Assembly (NCBI GenBank): GCA_019638115.1
Contig: JAHBUK010000001.1
Span: 124,001-188,000 of the forward strand
Length of the DNA: 64,000 nt
Direction: 5' to 3'
Source: Flavobacteriales bacterium
Lineage (GTDB): Bacteria > Bacteroidota > Bacteroidia > Flavobacteriales_F > PHOS-HE28
Part shown: piece by piece, positions 36,346-45,020 of the stretch
Layout of the letters: every line of letters starts with the position of its first letter
How positions within the stretch are numbered: the stretch's first letter is position 1
Program-made: the position numbers and the translations under genes
Notes under the pieces: generated by a model
What the model was told of the DNA's origin: nothing
The model's input: only the letters and a program-made list of their open reading frames with translations
Database searches by the model: none

Positions 36346-36771
36346 ATGACCATGCGCAACCTCTTCACCCTTGCCCTGCTCCTGCTGATCGGCATCAGCG
36401 CCCATGCCCAATCCGTTACCGGCCGATGGACGACCATTGACGATAACACGGGCAAGCCACGATCCGTGGTGGAACTCACCGAAAAGAACGGCAAGCTCAG
36501 CGGCAGGATCGTGGAACTCTACGAGGTGGAGAAGCGCGACAAGCTCTGCGACAAATGCCCAGGCGACCGCCACAACCAGCGCGTGGTGGGGCTGGAGATC
36601 GTGCGGGACATGGTGAAGAGCGGTAAGGAATGGACCAAGGGCACCATCCTGGACCCTGAGACCGGCAAGGTGTACGATTGCAAGATCTGGCTGGAAGGTG
36701 GCGAACTGAAAGTGCGTGGCTATGTCGCGTTCTTCTTCAGGACACAGACCTGGGTGAAGGAGAGCAAATAG
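36346..36771 (+). CDS. DUF2147 secreted protein
   Basis: A 141-residue exported protein with a signal peptide (MRNLFTLALLLLIGISAHAQ) and a small beta-barrel DUF2147 domain: VTGRWTTIDDNTGKPRSVVEL, KLCDKCPGDRHNQRVVGLEI with two cysteines, and ILDPETGKVYDCKIWLEGG. Function is unknown, though the family is widespread in Bacteroidota and Proteobacteria. It is 5 bp downstream of the M1 peptidase-barrel gene. The ATG at 36352 is an alternative start. The convergent adhesin-like gene ends 2 bp away. Confidence 0.88.
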   Translation: MTMRNLFTLALLLLIGISAHAQSVTGRWTTIDDNTGKPRSVVELTEKNGKLSGRIVELYEVEKRDKLCDKCPGDRHNQRVVGLEIVRDMVKSGKEWTKGTILDPETGKVYDCKIWLEGGELKVRGYVAFFFRTQTWVKESK

Positions 36772-36773
36772 GA

Positions 36774-39700
36774 TCAGCGCAGCACCGTTACGTGCCCCAC
36801 CTTGGTGGTGGTGCCACGGCCGCCGCAGGAAGCGCGATGGCTGAGCACGTATACGTAGGTGCCATCCGGAACATCGCGGCCATTGTATCGACCATCCCAG
36901 CCCATGAGCGGATCGGTGCTGCTGTGCAAGAGCTCGCCCCAGCGGTTGTAGATCTCCAATAGGAAGCCGTCACTATCGGCACCCACCACCAGGAAGCGGT
37001 CGTTCACACCATCGCCTTGCGGGGTGAACACGTTGGGCACATAGCTGACCCCATCGGCACCGGGATCGGAGAAGACCAGCAAGGCTCCTGCGTGAGGACA
37101 GCCCAAGAGATCCACTGCGGTGTAGGTGTATTCGCCCTCGGGCAATGCGATATCCGCACTGCTGGAACCCGTGTTCCACAGGATGGCACCGAACACATCA
37201 GACCATTCGATGCTTGCGGTCTCACCAGGGCACACCAGCATGTCCTCCGGTACTTGCAGTGCAGAGGCGTAGGTGATCCGCACTGTATCCGAAACACTGC
37301 CGCACGCGTTGCTCATGTTAGCCCAATAGGTGCCGCTCTCCACCACTACTAGGAAGGCACCTTGGGAACCATCCTGCCAAACGATGGGGTCATTGCTGTT
37401 GGAAGATGCTTGCACGATGAACGCATCCGCAGTACACAGTACCGTGTCGCCGGGCAACGAGAGCATGGGCATGAAGGCCAGGCCGATGGTGATACTCGCT
37501 TGTGAAGTGCAGCCATCCACCACCACTTCCACGGAATAGACGCCCGGACCGGTGGCCTGGTAAGTGCTTGCCATGGTCCCGTCCTGCCAGGTGGAGGCCG
37601 ACGCGGGATGGCCTGAAACGAGCAACAGATCGACCACTTCGCATACGACCGTATCGGGGCCCAAGGAGACCAGCGGCAATGGGACCACTTCCACATCCAC
37701 GCTGTCAACACCCAAGCATCCCACTGCTCCCACTTGCACCCAATAGGTACCCGAGATCACCGGTGTATAGGTCTCTTCGGAAGAGCCATCCTGCCAAGTG
37801 TGCGGCAGACCGACCAAGCCTGTGCCCAGCGTCACTGCATCACCAGCGCAAAATGTCAGATCAGGGCCCAGGTCAACGATCGGTGGGTCGATGAAGGTGA
37901 CGGAGATGGTGTCGCTTGCGATGCAGCCTTGGTCGTCAAGTGTTACCCAATAAAGCCCTGTTGAACTCACCACGAATTGCGCGTCCGTGCTACCATCCTG
38001 CCACTCTATCGAGCCGGAGGTCGATCCAAGATCCAACAAAAGCGTGGAGCCCGAACAGAGTACAGTGTCCGCACCCAACTCGACCTCGGGAATTGCCACA
38101 ACCAACACCTCTACACTGTCCGTGGCTGAACATCCCACTGCTCCCACTTGCACCCAATAGGTACCCGACAACACCGGTGTATAAGTCTCTTCGGAAGAGC
38201 CATCCTGCCAGGTGTGGGGAAGACCGACCAAGCCTGTTCCCAGCGTCACTGCATCACCCGCGCAAAATGTCAGACCAGGGCCCAGGTCAACGACCGGTGG
38301 GTCGATGAAGGTGACGGAGATGGTGTCGCTTGCTGTGCAGCCTTGGTCGTCAAGTGTTACCCAGTAAAGCCCTGTTGAACTCACCACGAATTGAGCGTCC
38401 ATGATACCATCCTGCCACTCTATCAAGCCGGTGGTTGCTCCTATGTCCAACAAAAGCGTGGAGCCCGAACAGAGTACAGTGTCCGCACCCAACTCGACCT
38501 CGGGAGTTGCCAGAACCATGACCTCCACACTGTCCGTGGCTGTACATCCCACTGCTCCCACTTGCACCCAATAGGTACCCGATAACACCGGTGCGTAGGT
38601 CTCTTCGGAAGAGCCGTCCTGCCAGGTGTGCGGCAGACCGACCAAGCCTGTGCCCAACGTCACTGCATCACCAGCGCAAAACGTCAGATCAGGCCCCAGG
38701 TCAACGACCGGTGGGTCGATGAAGGTGACGGAGATGGTGTCGCTTGCGGTGCAGCCTTGGTCGTCGATCTGGACCCAATAAGTTCCTGTGTTGACAACCT
38801 CCAAGACCCCGTAGGTCGACCCATCCTGCCAAACGATGGAATCGAAAGAACCATCGATCTCCAGCAACAAAATGCCCCCCTGACATAGGGTCGTATCAGG
38901 CCCCAAAAGCACATTCACACCACCAACGACCACGGAAGCTGTACCAAACCCGCAGGATGTTGCGACCTCTACGGAATATGTTCCTGGCCCGCTCACTTCG
39001 TACATCGTTGTACTTGACCCATCCTGCCAGAGCACACTGGTGGCACATGGAACATCCACATTCAACAGGAACGGATAGTTCGGGCATGTGATGACTGGTG
39101 GCCCCAATTGAATGTCGATATCCTCCACCGGAATAGCAGCAGGCTCTCCCCCATGCGCAATGTTGGGAAGCCCTATGTCCGATGATGTTCCTGGGAGCAA
39201 GGCCAAACCCGCAACTTGATGATCGCACCCCACTCCAAGTACATCAGGTTGTGCGATCACATCGACGAATGATTGGGTCTGTCGAGCGAGGTAGATACGA
39301 CCGTCCGGACCAAGCTGCAGCATTCCGTACACATAGTTCCCGGGCATTGAACTCAACAGCAACGCTGACATTGACACCAGATCCACCTGGTACAGGCGAC
39401 TTGTCCCCCAGAAGGTGGACAGGTAAAGAAGAGCATCGTTTGGAGAGAACTGTATGCCATAAATGCCACCTGGTAGTCCCAATGCGGATACCATATTCAC
39501 CGGATCGCTGACCACACCTGTTGCTCGATCGAAGTTGAACATCTCACATAGATTGCAGAATGAGTTGGCCACCACGATCCTGTTCCCGTCCATCGACGAG
39601 CGCATTGGGCCGATCTCACATCCATTCCCATGAACGCTCCCTACCGTGGACGTAACAGGAACAGGGGAAAGTCCAGAAGCCGATAGGTGCCAAGCCAGGA

Positions 39701-40253
39701 ACGACGCACTACCACGTCCATGGCCAACCACCCAATAGTCGGTACCGTTGGAATGCCGGATCGCGGTAAGTTTCTCGGTCATGTTCCCATTTAGAAGAAT
39801 GCTTTGCTGCCCAGACACAACATCTCCCAAACCTCCGTCCAAACACATGTCCACCACTGAATACCTTAATGGCCCCGGGGCGAAGTGATCCGATGTGACA
39901 AAAACATAGTACGTACCACAAGTGCCGGGCATCTTCACGGCCAAAGCCGCCTGTGTGGAAGATGCTCCTCCCCCCAATCCTACCCCATTCGGCATAGGGT
40001 CGTTCAAGCGGTTCCAAATGGTCTCTCCGTTCGTATAGAACAGGATGTTGCCGGCCATGTCGGAAATGCATGCTGTTCCCTCCAAGGCAACAAGCGGACT
40101 GGATACGGCCACCGGTGCCGCTCCGGAAAAGTCGATGCCAGCATTATGCCCGAAATACCAGACATCATTGATCTGTGCTTGTGCACCGATGCTGAACAGC
40201 ATCGCAACAAGTACAATGAGCACTGATCGACCTGTGTATGTACAGATGCGCAT
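36774..40253 (-). CDS. Large T9SS type B (CHU_C) surface protein with Ig-like repeats
   Basis: A 1159-residue exported protein. The start at 40253 gives the signal peptide MRICTYTGRSVLIVLVAMLFSIGAQAQ. The N-terminal about 400 residues form a propeller-like region found in Bacteroidota surface proteins (INDVWYFGHNAGIDFSG onwards). Then come about nine Ig-like repeats of about 70 residues, each with a W-Q-D-G-S core and a cysteine near L-C-x-G. The C-terminal 85 residues are the CHU_C domain for type IX export: VPNVFTPQGDGVNDRF, EIYNRWGELLHSS, WDGRYNGRDVPDGTYVYVL. The probable role is surface adhesion or gliding. The repeats at 37720-38770 are almost identical at DNA level. The first third of the gene is closer to 50 percent GC than the rest. 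Confidence 0.9.
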   Translation of the reverse strand: MRICTYTGRSVLIVLVAMLFSIGAQAQINDVWYFGHNAGIDFSGAAPVAVSSPLVALEGTACISDMAGNILFYTNGETIWNRLNDPMPNGVGLGGGASSTQAALAVKMPGTCGTYYVFVTSDHFAPGPLRYSVVDMCLDGGLGDVVSGQQSILLNGNMTEKLTAIRHSNGTDYWVVGHGRGSASFLAWHLSASGLSPVPVTSTVGSVHGNGCEIGPMRSSMDGNRIVVANSFCNLCEMFNFDRATGVVSDPVNMVSALGLPGGIYGIQFSPNDALLYLSTFWGTSRLYQVDLVSMSALLLSSMPGNYVYGMLQLGPDGRIYLARQTQSFVDVIAQPDVLGVGCDHQVAGLALLPGTSSDIGLPNIAHGGEPAAIPVEDIDIQLGPPVITCPNYPFLLNVDVPCATSVLWQDGSSTTMYEVSGPGTYSVEVATSCGFGTASVVVGGVNVLLGPDTTLCQGGILLLEIDGSFDSIVWQDGSTYGVLEVVNTGTYWVQIDDQGCTASDTISVTFIDPPVVDLGPDLTFCAGDAVTLGTGLVGLPHTWQDGSSEETYAPVLSGTYWVQVGAVGCTATDSVEVMVLATPEVELGADTVLCSGSTLLLDIGATTGLIEWQDGIMDAQFVVSSTGLYWVTLDDQGCTASDTISVTFIDPPVVDLGPGLTFCAGDAVTLGTGLVGLPHTWQDGSSEETYTPVLSGTYWVQVGAVGCSATDSVEVLVVAIPEVELGADTVLCSGSTLLLDLGSTSGSIEWQDGSTDAQFVVSSTGLYWVTLDDQGCIASDTISVTFIDPPIVDLGPDLTFCAGDAVTLGTGLVGLPHTWQDGSSEETYTPVISGTYWVQVGAVGCLGVDSVDVEVVPLPLVSLGPDTVVCEVVDLLLVSGHPASASTWQDGTMASTYQATGPGVYSVEVVVDGCTSQASITIGLAFMPMLSLPGDTVLCTADAFIVQASSNSNDPIVWQDGSQGAFLVVVESGTYWANMSNACGSVSDTVRITYASALQVPEDMLVCPGETASIEWSDVFGAILWNTGSSSADIALPEGEYTYTAVDLLGCPHAGALLVFSDPGADGVSYVPNVFTPQGDGVNDRFLVVGADSDGFLLEIYNRWGELLHSSTDPLMGWDGRYNGRDVPDGTYVYVLSHRASCGGRGTTTKVGHVTVLR
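37720..38770 (-). repeat. 414-bp tandem DNA repeats inside the CHU_C protein gene
   Basis: Copies begin at 37720, 38134 and 38548 with a period of exactly 414 bp (138 codons); the third is cut off near 38770. Large stretches are identical between copies, including the block containing CCCACTGCTCCCACTTGCAC. Each unit encodes two Ig-like repeats, so loss or gain of units keeps the frame. Confidence 0.85.
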
Positions 40254-40455
40254 TTCTTCCTCAGGTCGACCCTTCGTGGTTAAAACTACCCAGTTCCCCT
40301 GAATATGGGTCGACATCATCCATTCAATTTCAGTTCTCAAGGTGCAACTTGAACTTTGTACTTCGAAGCGCCGACAATGGCCCGCCCCATCCACCCACTG
40401 ATATCATGATCTCTGACTTTGGCGATCCGCGCAGATATCTTGCGCTCCGAAGCTG

Positions 40456-41169
40456 ATGGACAAGGAATCTCACCTACCGCATTCCATGCACGACGCTCCC
40501 TCCTACCAAGGCGAGCGTTCCGACATCCTGAAGCACATCCGCACCTGTGAACGTGTGCTGGATGTCGGCTGCAACAACGGTGCTGTTGCCCGGGCCATAA
40601 AAAGGGATCATCGGAACGCCCGTGTATGGGGGCTGGAGATCAACCCGGATGCGCTCGCCAAAGCGCTACCCGACCTGGAACAAGGTTGGTGCATCGACCT
40701 GGACCGCACCGATGAATTGGAAGCAGCGTTGCAAGGGCTGGTGTTCGACCACATCATCGCAGGTGACGTGCTGGAGCACACAGTGCAATTCCAACACATC
40801 ACAGGCATCCTCTACAAGCATTTGGCACCGGGGGGTAGGATGATCGTGTCGGTACCCAACTATGGGCACTGGCATACCCTGTGGGTGTTCCTGACACGCA
40901 AGTGGCAGCGCAATGAACGCGGCATCTTCGACAAGACCCACCGAACGGTGATCATGTGGCGCAACCTACCTGAGTTCATCGCCGAATGCCCCAGCGCGGA
41001 ACTCAAGCTACTGAAGCGCAACTTCCGCTTCTTCGAGACGAACCGCTGGTGGAAATTGAACATGCTGATCACCTATGGCCTGTTCCCGCTGCTGATCATC
41101 CCCTACGTGAACGACTTCGTCACCATGGGCTACATCTTCTCGATCCGCAAACCGGACAACGCGGTATGA
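40456..41169 (+). CDS. Class I SAM-dependent methyltransferase (MetW-like)
   Basis: A 237-residue methyltransferase. Motif I is RVLDVGCNNGAVARAIK, an acidic end-of-strand 2 residue is in WGLEINPDA, motif IV is IIAGDVLEHTVQF, and PGGRMIVSVPNYGH is the post-motif strand. A hydrophobic stretch near the C-terminus (ITYGLFPLLIIPYVNDFVTMG) may associate it with the membrane. It overlaps the downstream glycosyltransferase start by 4 bp (ATGA at 41166-41169) and so probably modifies a sugar or lipid precursor of the second glycan block. Confidence 0.83.
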   Translation: MDKESHLPHSMHDAPSYQGERSDILKHIRTCERVLDVGCNNGAVARAIKRDHRNARVWGLEINPDALAKALPDLEQGWCIDLDRTDELEAALQGLVFDHIIAGDVLEHTVQFQHITGILYKHLAPGGRMIVSVPNYGHWHTLWVFLTRKWQRNERGIFDKTHRTVIMWRNLPEFIAECPSAELKLLKRNFRFFETNRWWKLNMLITYGLFPLLIIPYVNDFVTMGYIFSIRKPDNAV

Positions 41170-42146
41170 GCATCTCCGTGGTGATGGCCGTCCACAACGG
41201 CATGCGCTACCTGCCCGAGCAATTGGAAAGCGTGCTGCAAGGTGACCGCCTACCGGATGAACTGGTCGTGGTCGACGATGCTTCAACCGACGACAGTGCT
41301 GCATTCATCGCCGAACGCATGAAGCCGAATCCTGCGGTGCGCCTGAAAATGTTGAGGAACGAATGCAACCAAGGACCCACGCGGAGTTTCGTACAGGCGA
41401 TCCTCGCCAGTTCCGGAAGCATCGTGATGCCCTGTGACCAGGACGACCGTTGGATGCCTCATAAGATCGCCCGCATGGCGGCTTGCTTCGATGAACGACC
41501 GGACCTGCTGTTGGCCTATTCCGATGGGCTACTGACCGATGCCGATCTGGTGCCCGATGGACGCACCATATACGGCACACGCAAACACGCCCACCTGGAC
41601 CAAGGCATGGACCGCCCCCCTTTGGAAGTGGCCTCCAACCCGGATGTAAAAGGCTGCACCATGGCCTTGAACGGCGACTTCGTACGTGAGCTTTTACAGC
41701 GGACAGACCCGGGCTTCAGCACCTATTGGGGACATGACCATTGGGCCGCCTTGTTCGCTTGGGGAAGGGGGCCGGTGGTCGCCATCGCGGAACCGCTGCT
41801 TTGGCATCGCTTCCACAGCGCGAACGCGTCACGCGCAGAGCGCTTTTCATTGCTGCGTCCCGGCCAAGTGGCACGATACCTCAAGGCTGCCAAAGGGCAG
41901 GCTGCAGACCACTATGCCGAGCGCTATTGCATCGCATTGGATCAAGCACTGTCCATGGGAACCGACTTCCGCAAGGATCTGCTCGATGCCTTGCGCACGA
42001 TGCTCCACTACTCCGAACGACGCAGGGACCTTCACCGCCTCTCCATCCTCCAACGCGTTCCGGCAGCATGGCGCCTGCATCGGGAAGGTCTGTACCGCAA
42101 GCACTACAATGGCGTTGCCACGCTGGTCCGGGACGTCATCCTTTGA
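41166..42146 (+). CDS. Glycosyltransferase family 2 protein
   Basis: A 326-residue GT-A enzyme of the rhamnosyltransferase-like group. MSISVVMAVHNGMRYLPEQL and VVVDDASTDDS form the nucleotide-binding start, and PCDQDDRWMPHKI is the metal site. The start overlaps the upstream methyltransferase stop. A glycan-locus sugar transferase of unknown specificity; the convergent flippase gene ends 7 bp downstream. Confidence 0.87.
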   Translation: MSISVVMAVHNGMRYLPEQLESVLQGDRLPDELVVVDDASTDDSAAFIAERMKPNPAVRLKMLRNECNQGPTRSFVQAILASSGSIVMPCDQDDRWMPHKIARMAACFDERPDLLLAYSDGLLTDADLVPDGRTIYGTRKHAHLDQGMDRPPLEVASNPDVKGCTMALNGDFVRELLQRTDPGFSTYWGHDHWAALFAWGRGPVVAIAEPLLWHRFHSANASRAERFSLLRPGQVARYLKAAKGQAADHYAERYCIALDQALSMGTDFRKDLLDALRTMLHYSERRRDLHRLSILQRVPAAWRLHREGLYRKHYNGVATLVRDVIL

Positions 42147-42153
42147 CCACTGA

Positions 42154-43635
42154 TCAGGCTTTGTTGCGGAAGCGAGCGACCAACAACTCCAACTCCCCCA
42201 TCACTCCCAGCAGATACGCCACAGGCACGAACACCACGGCGATCAACCCGCTCCGGAGCACGATGTTGAGCAAGGGCCGATCGCTGAGCGGCAACCAGCT
42301 GAACACGGCGGCCAGCGCGGCCACCAATAGCAGCACTTTGGCCGTGCCCCAGGCGAAGGGCCATAGGCCATAACGCTGCTGCAGGTAGATGGTGCGGAAG
42401 GTGTTCACCAGCACCAGGGAGAGGAGGGTGGCATAGGCCGCACCGATGATGCCCATGGAGCGGATCAGGAAGAAGTTGGCCACCGCGTTCACTGCCAGCA
42501 TGCCGAAGCTGGACCAGGCATCCAAGCGGTAAGAGCGCGACATGGAAAGGATGCCCATGTTGAGGCCGACCATGCCGTTGAGCAGGTAGGCCAGCCCGAT
42601 CACCCAGGCCACCTTCGCGCCGCCGGCGTATTCCTCGGGCAGCACGGTGAAGAGGTCGTCGATGCTCATCCACATCAGCAGGAAGAGGAAGCCGCTGATG
42701 AGCGTCTGCACCAGCGAGGAGCGTTCGTAGAGTTGGCGGAGCAGCGGCATGTCACGCCGTTTCCAGGCATCGGCCACCAGCGGCATGGCGGCCTGGTTCA
42801 AGGCACGGCCGGGCGCTGCAATGACAGAACCGAAGTAGAAGGCCACCGCGTAATGCGCCACTTGTGTCAGTGCGTCCTTGCCCAACAACGCACCGATCAT
42901 CAACTGGTCCATGTTGCCGAGCACGATGCCCGCCAGGCTGGCCGAGAAGGTGAAGCTGCTGTACGTGACGATGCTGCGCCGCATGCGCCCCGGCAACCAC
43001 AGGTACGCAAAGCCCGGCGTGAAATGCCCCGAACGCCACAGATCGGCGACGAGCGCCAAGGTGCAGATCAGGAACACCGCCACGTAGATCGCCATGAAGG
43101 TGCCGAAGGGCATGGGCTTCCAGGCCTGCACCAGGATGAGCACGCTTTGCAGCAGGCGGAGCAGGAACTCGCGGATGAAGAGCGGTTGCACGGTGCGCCG
43201 CAACGAGCGGCTGTAACTGCGCAGCAGGATGAAGAAGATCTCGCCGAAGACCAGTGGAAGCACCAGCAGGCCGTACTGTCCGTAGAGGGCACCCTTGTCG
43301 CCGAACACGCCCGACAGCCAGCCGTGCAGCAGACCGAGCACCAGCATGGTGAGCAGGCCCACGGCGGTGCCGAAGAGCAGCAACATGGCCAGCAGGCCGC
43401 GGTGCTTGCGCAGCGGATCGCGGAAGTAGGGGAAGAAGCGGATCACCGTGTTCTCCATGCCCAGCTGCGCCACTTGGGCGGCCACGGTGACCAGCGCCAC
43501 CAGCACGCGCGTGAGGCCGAACTCGTCGCTCGCCAGCACCTTGGGGTACAGCAGCACCACGTTCACGAAGCCGAGCCCGATGCCCAGGTAAGTGAGCACG
43601 GTGTTCAACGCGGCTTGTCGTGCCAATGCACCCAT
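42154..43635 (-). CDS. Polysaccharide flippase / MATE-like membrane protein
   Basis: A 493-residue protein with about 14 hydrophobic helices, starting MGALARQAALNTVLTYLGIGLGFVN. It resembles PST flippases, with the early motif VVLLYPKVLASDEFGLTRVLVAL and a two-fold layout (second half from YSSFTFSASLAGIVLGNMDQL). This is the second flippase gene of the window and differs clearly from the one at 16573. It is preceded on the same strand by a glycosyltransferase gene, 80 bp away. Confidence 0.85.
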   Translation of the reverse strand: MGALARQAALNTVLTYLGIGLGFVNVVLLYPKVLASDEFGLTRVLVALVTVAAQVAQLGMENTVIRFFPYFRDPLRKHRGLLAMLLLFGTAVGLLTMLVLGLLHGWLSGVFGDKGALYGQYGLLVLPLVFGEIFFILLRSYSRSLRRTVQPLFIREFLLRLLQSVLILVQAWKPMPFGTFMAIYVAVFLICTLALVADLWRSGHFTPGFAYLWLPGRMRRSIVTYSSFTFSASLAGIVLGNMDQLMIGALLGKDALTQVAHYAVAFYFGSVIAAPGRALNQAAMPLVADAWKRRDMPLLRQLYERSSLVQTLISGFLFLLMWMSIDDLFTVLPEEYAGGAKVAWVIGLAYLLNGMVGLNMGILSMSRSYRLDAWSSFGMLAVNAVANFFLIRSMGIIGAAYATLLSLVLVNTFRTIYLQQRYGLWPFAWGTAKVLLLVAALAAVFSWLPLSDRPLLNIVLRSGLIAVVFVPVAYLLGVMGELELLVARFRNKA

Positions 43636-43715
43636 GGGTCTTGCACGGCCGGGCCGCGCTGGTTGCGAAAGTAGCTGCCCTGATCGGGGCGCGTCCGCTC
43701 AGCGTGGGGCAGTTC

Positions 43716-44996
43716 TCAACGGTCGGCCATGCGCTGCAACAGGGCGGCCAGATGCTGCGTGAGTGCCGCACGGGAATAGGCCACATCGGCGCGGGGAGCG
43801 GCGGAGGTGGGACCGAACAGCACCGATACCGCATTGCGCATGGCCTGCGCATCGTTGCGCGGCACCACGGCATGCTCCCCCCCCAGCACTTGCGCGATGT
43901 CCGCTTCGCGCGGCGCAATGCACAGCACCGGCTGTTGCACGCTGAGGTACTCGAAGACCTTCGCCGGCAGGAAGCCCATCACGTTGGGCGTGTCGTTCAC
44001 GGGTAGCAGGAGTACGCGGGCGCGTTGCATGTGGCGCAAGGCATCGGCATGGCTCACTTGGCCTGTACGCTCCACATGGCCCATCAGTCCTGCGGCTTCC
44101 AGGCTGCGCAGCACGCTGTGGTCCACACCGCCCACGAATCGGAGCACGAAGCGTTCGCGGAATGTGGCATCGTCCCGAACGCGCTCGGCCAGGGCCTTCC
44201 AGAGCTCAGGCACATCGCGTGTTGCGGTGATGCTGCCCACGTGTACCAAGCTCCAGCGTTCGTCCACCGCTTCCGGGGGCGTGGGCAGGTCGTCGGTGTC
44301 GTAACCGTTGGTGATCACCTCCACAGGCCGGCCGCCGATGGCTGCGAGTTCTTCGGCCCAGCGCCAGCTCACCGTAAGCACCGCATCGGCCTTGCGCAGC
44401 ACGTCGCGCTCCATCCTGCGGTGCAAGGCATCGGAGCGGTGCGTCAACTTCAGCTGGCCGTAGTAGTCGATGTTGGTCCAGGGATCGCGGAAGTCGGCCA
44501 GCCAGGGTATGCCCGTGAGGCGCTTCAACTCCCTCCCGATCAGGTGCAGGCTGTGCGGCGATCCGGTGGTGACGATCACGTCCACAGGATGCTCTTTCAG
44601 GTAACGGTGCAGCCGCTTCACGGAAGGGCGCACCCACCACACGCGGGCATCGGGGATGAAGAAGTTGCTGCGCACCCAGTTGGCGGCGTTCTCCTTCCAG
44701 GTGGGGCCTGCCTCCTCGCGGAGGAAAGCGGTCTGCAGGCGCTCGGTGGGCTTGCGGCCCGTGAAGCGTTTGTACCAGCTGTACGGTTCGGTGATCGGCG
44801 CCTTGATCACCTCGGCCTCGGGCGGAACGTCGCGCACCAAGGCTTCATCCAAGGCCTGCACTTCCGGGTTCTCCGGCGTGTACACCACGGGCTGCCAGCC
44901 GTTCTGCGGCAAGTACTTGGCGAACTTCAACCAGCGGTACACGCCCACACCGGCATTGGGTGGCCAGTAGTAGGCGATGATCAATACCCGCTTCAT
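43716..44996 (-). CDS. Glycosyltransferase family 4 protein
   Basis: A 426-residue GT-B enzyme. The glycine-rich N-terminal loop is MKRVLIIAYYWPPNAGVGVYR, a long acceptor domain contains WLADFRDPWTNIDYYG, the hinge strand is VLTVSWRWAEELAAIGG, and the donor motif is KVFEYLSVQQPVLCIAP. Such proteins with the FRDPW motif are common in Bacteroidota exopolysaccharide loci. It follows the YfhO gene on the same strand by 24 bp. Confidence 0.87.
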   Translation of the reverse strand: MKRVLIIAYYWPPNAGVGVYRWLKFAKYLPQNGWQPVVYTPENPEVQALDEALVRDVPPEAEVIKAPITEPYSWYKRFTGRKPTERLQTAFLREEAGPTWKENAANWVRSNFFIPDARVWWVRPSVKRLHRYLKEHPVDVIVTTGSPHSLHLIGRELKRLTGIPWLADFRDPWTNIDYYGQLKLTHRSDALHRRMERDVLRKADAVLTVSWRWAEELAAIGGRPVEVITNGYDTDDLPTPPEAVDERWSLVHVGSITATRDVPELWKALAERVRDDATFRERFVLRFVGGVDHSVLRSLEAAGLMGHVERTGQVSHADALRHMQRARVLLLPVNDTPNVMGFLPAKVFEYLSVQQPVLCIAPREADIAQVLGGEHAVVPRNDAQAMRNAVSVLFGPTSAAPRADVAYSRAALTQHLAALLQRMADR

Positions 44997-45020
44997 CCGG
45001 TCGCTTTCACTGGCCGGGCT

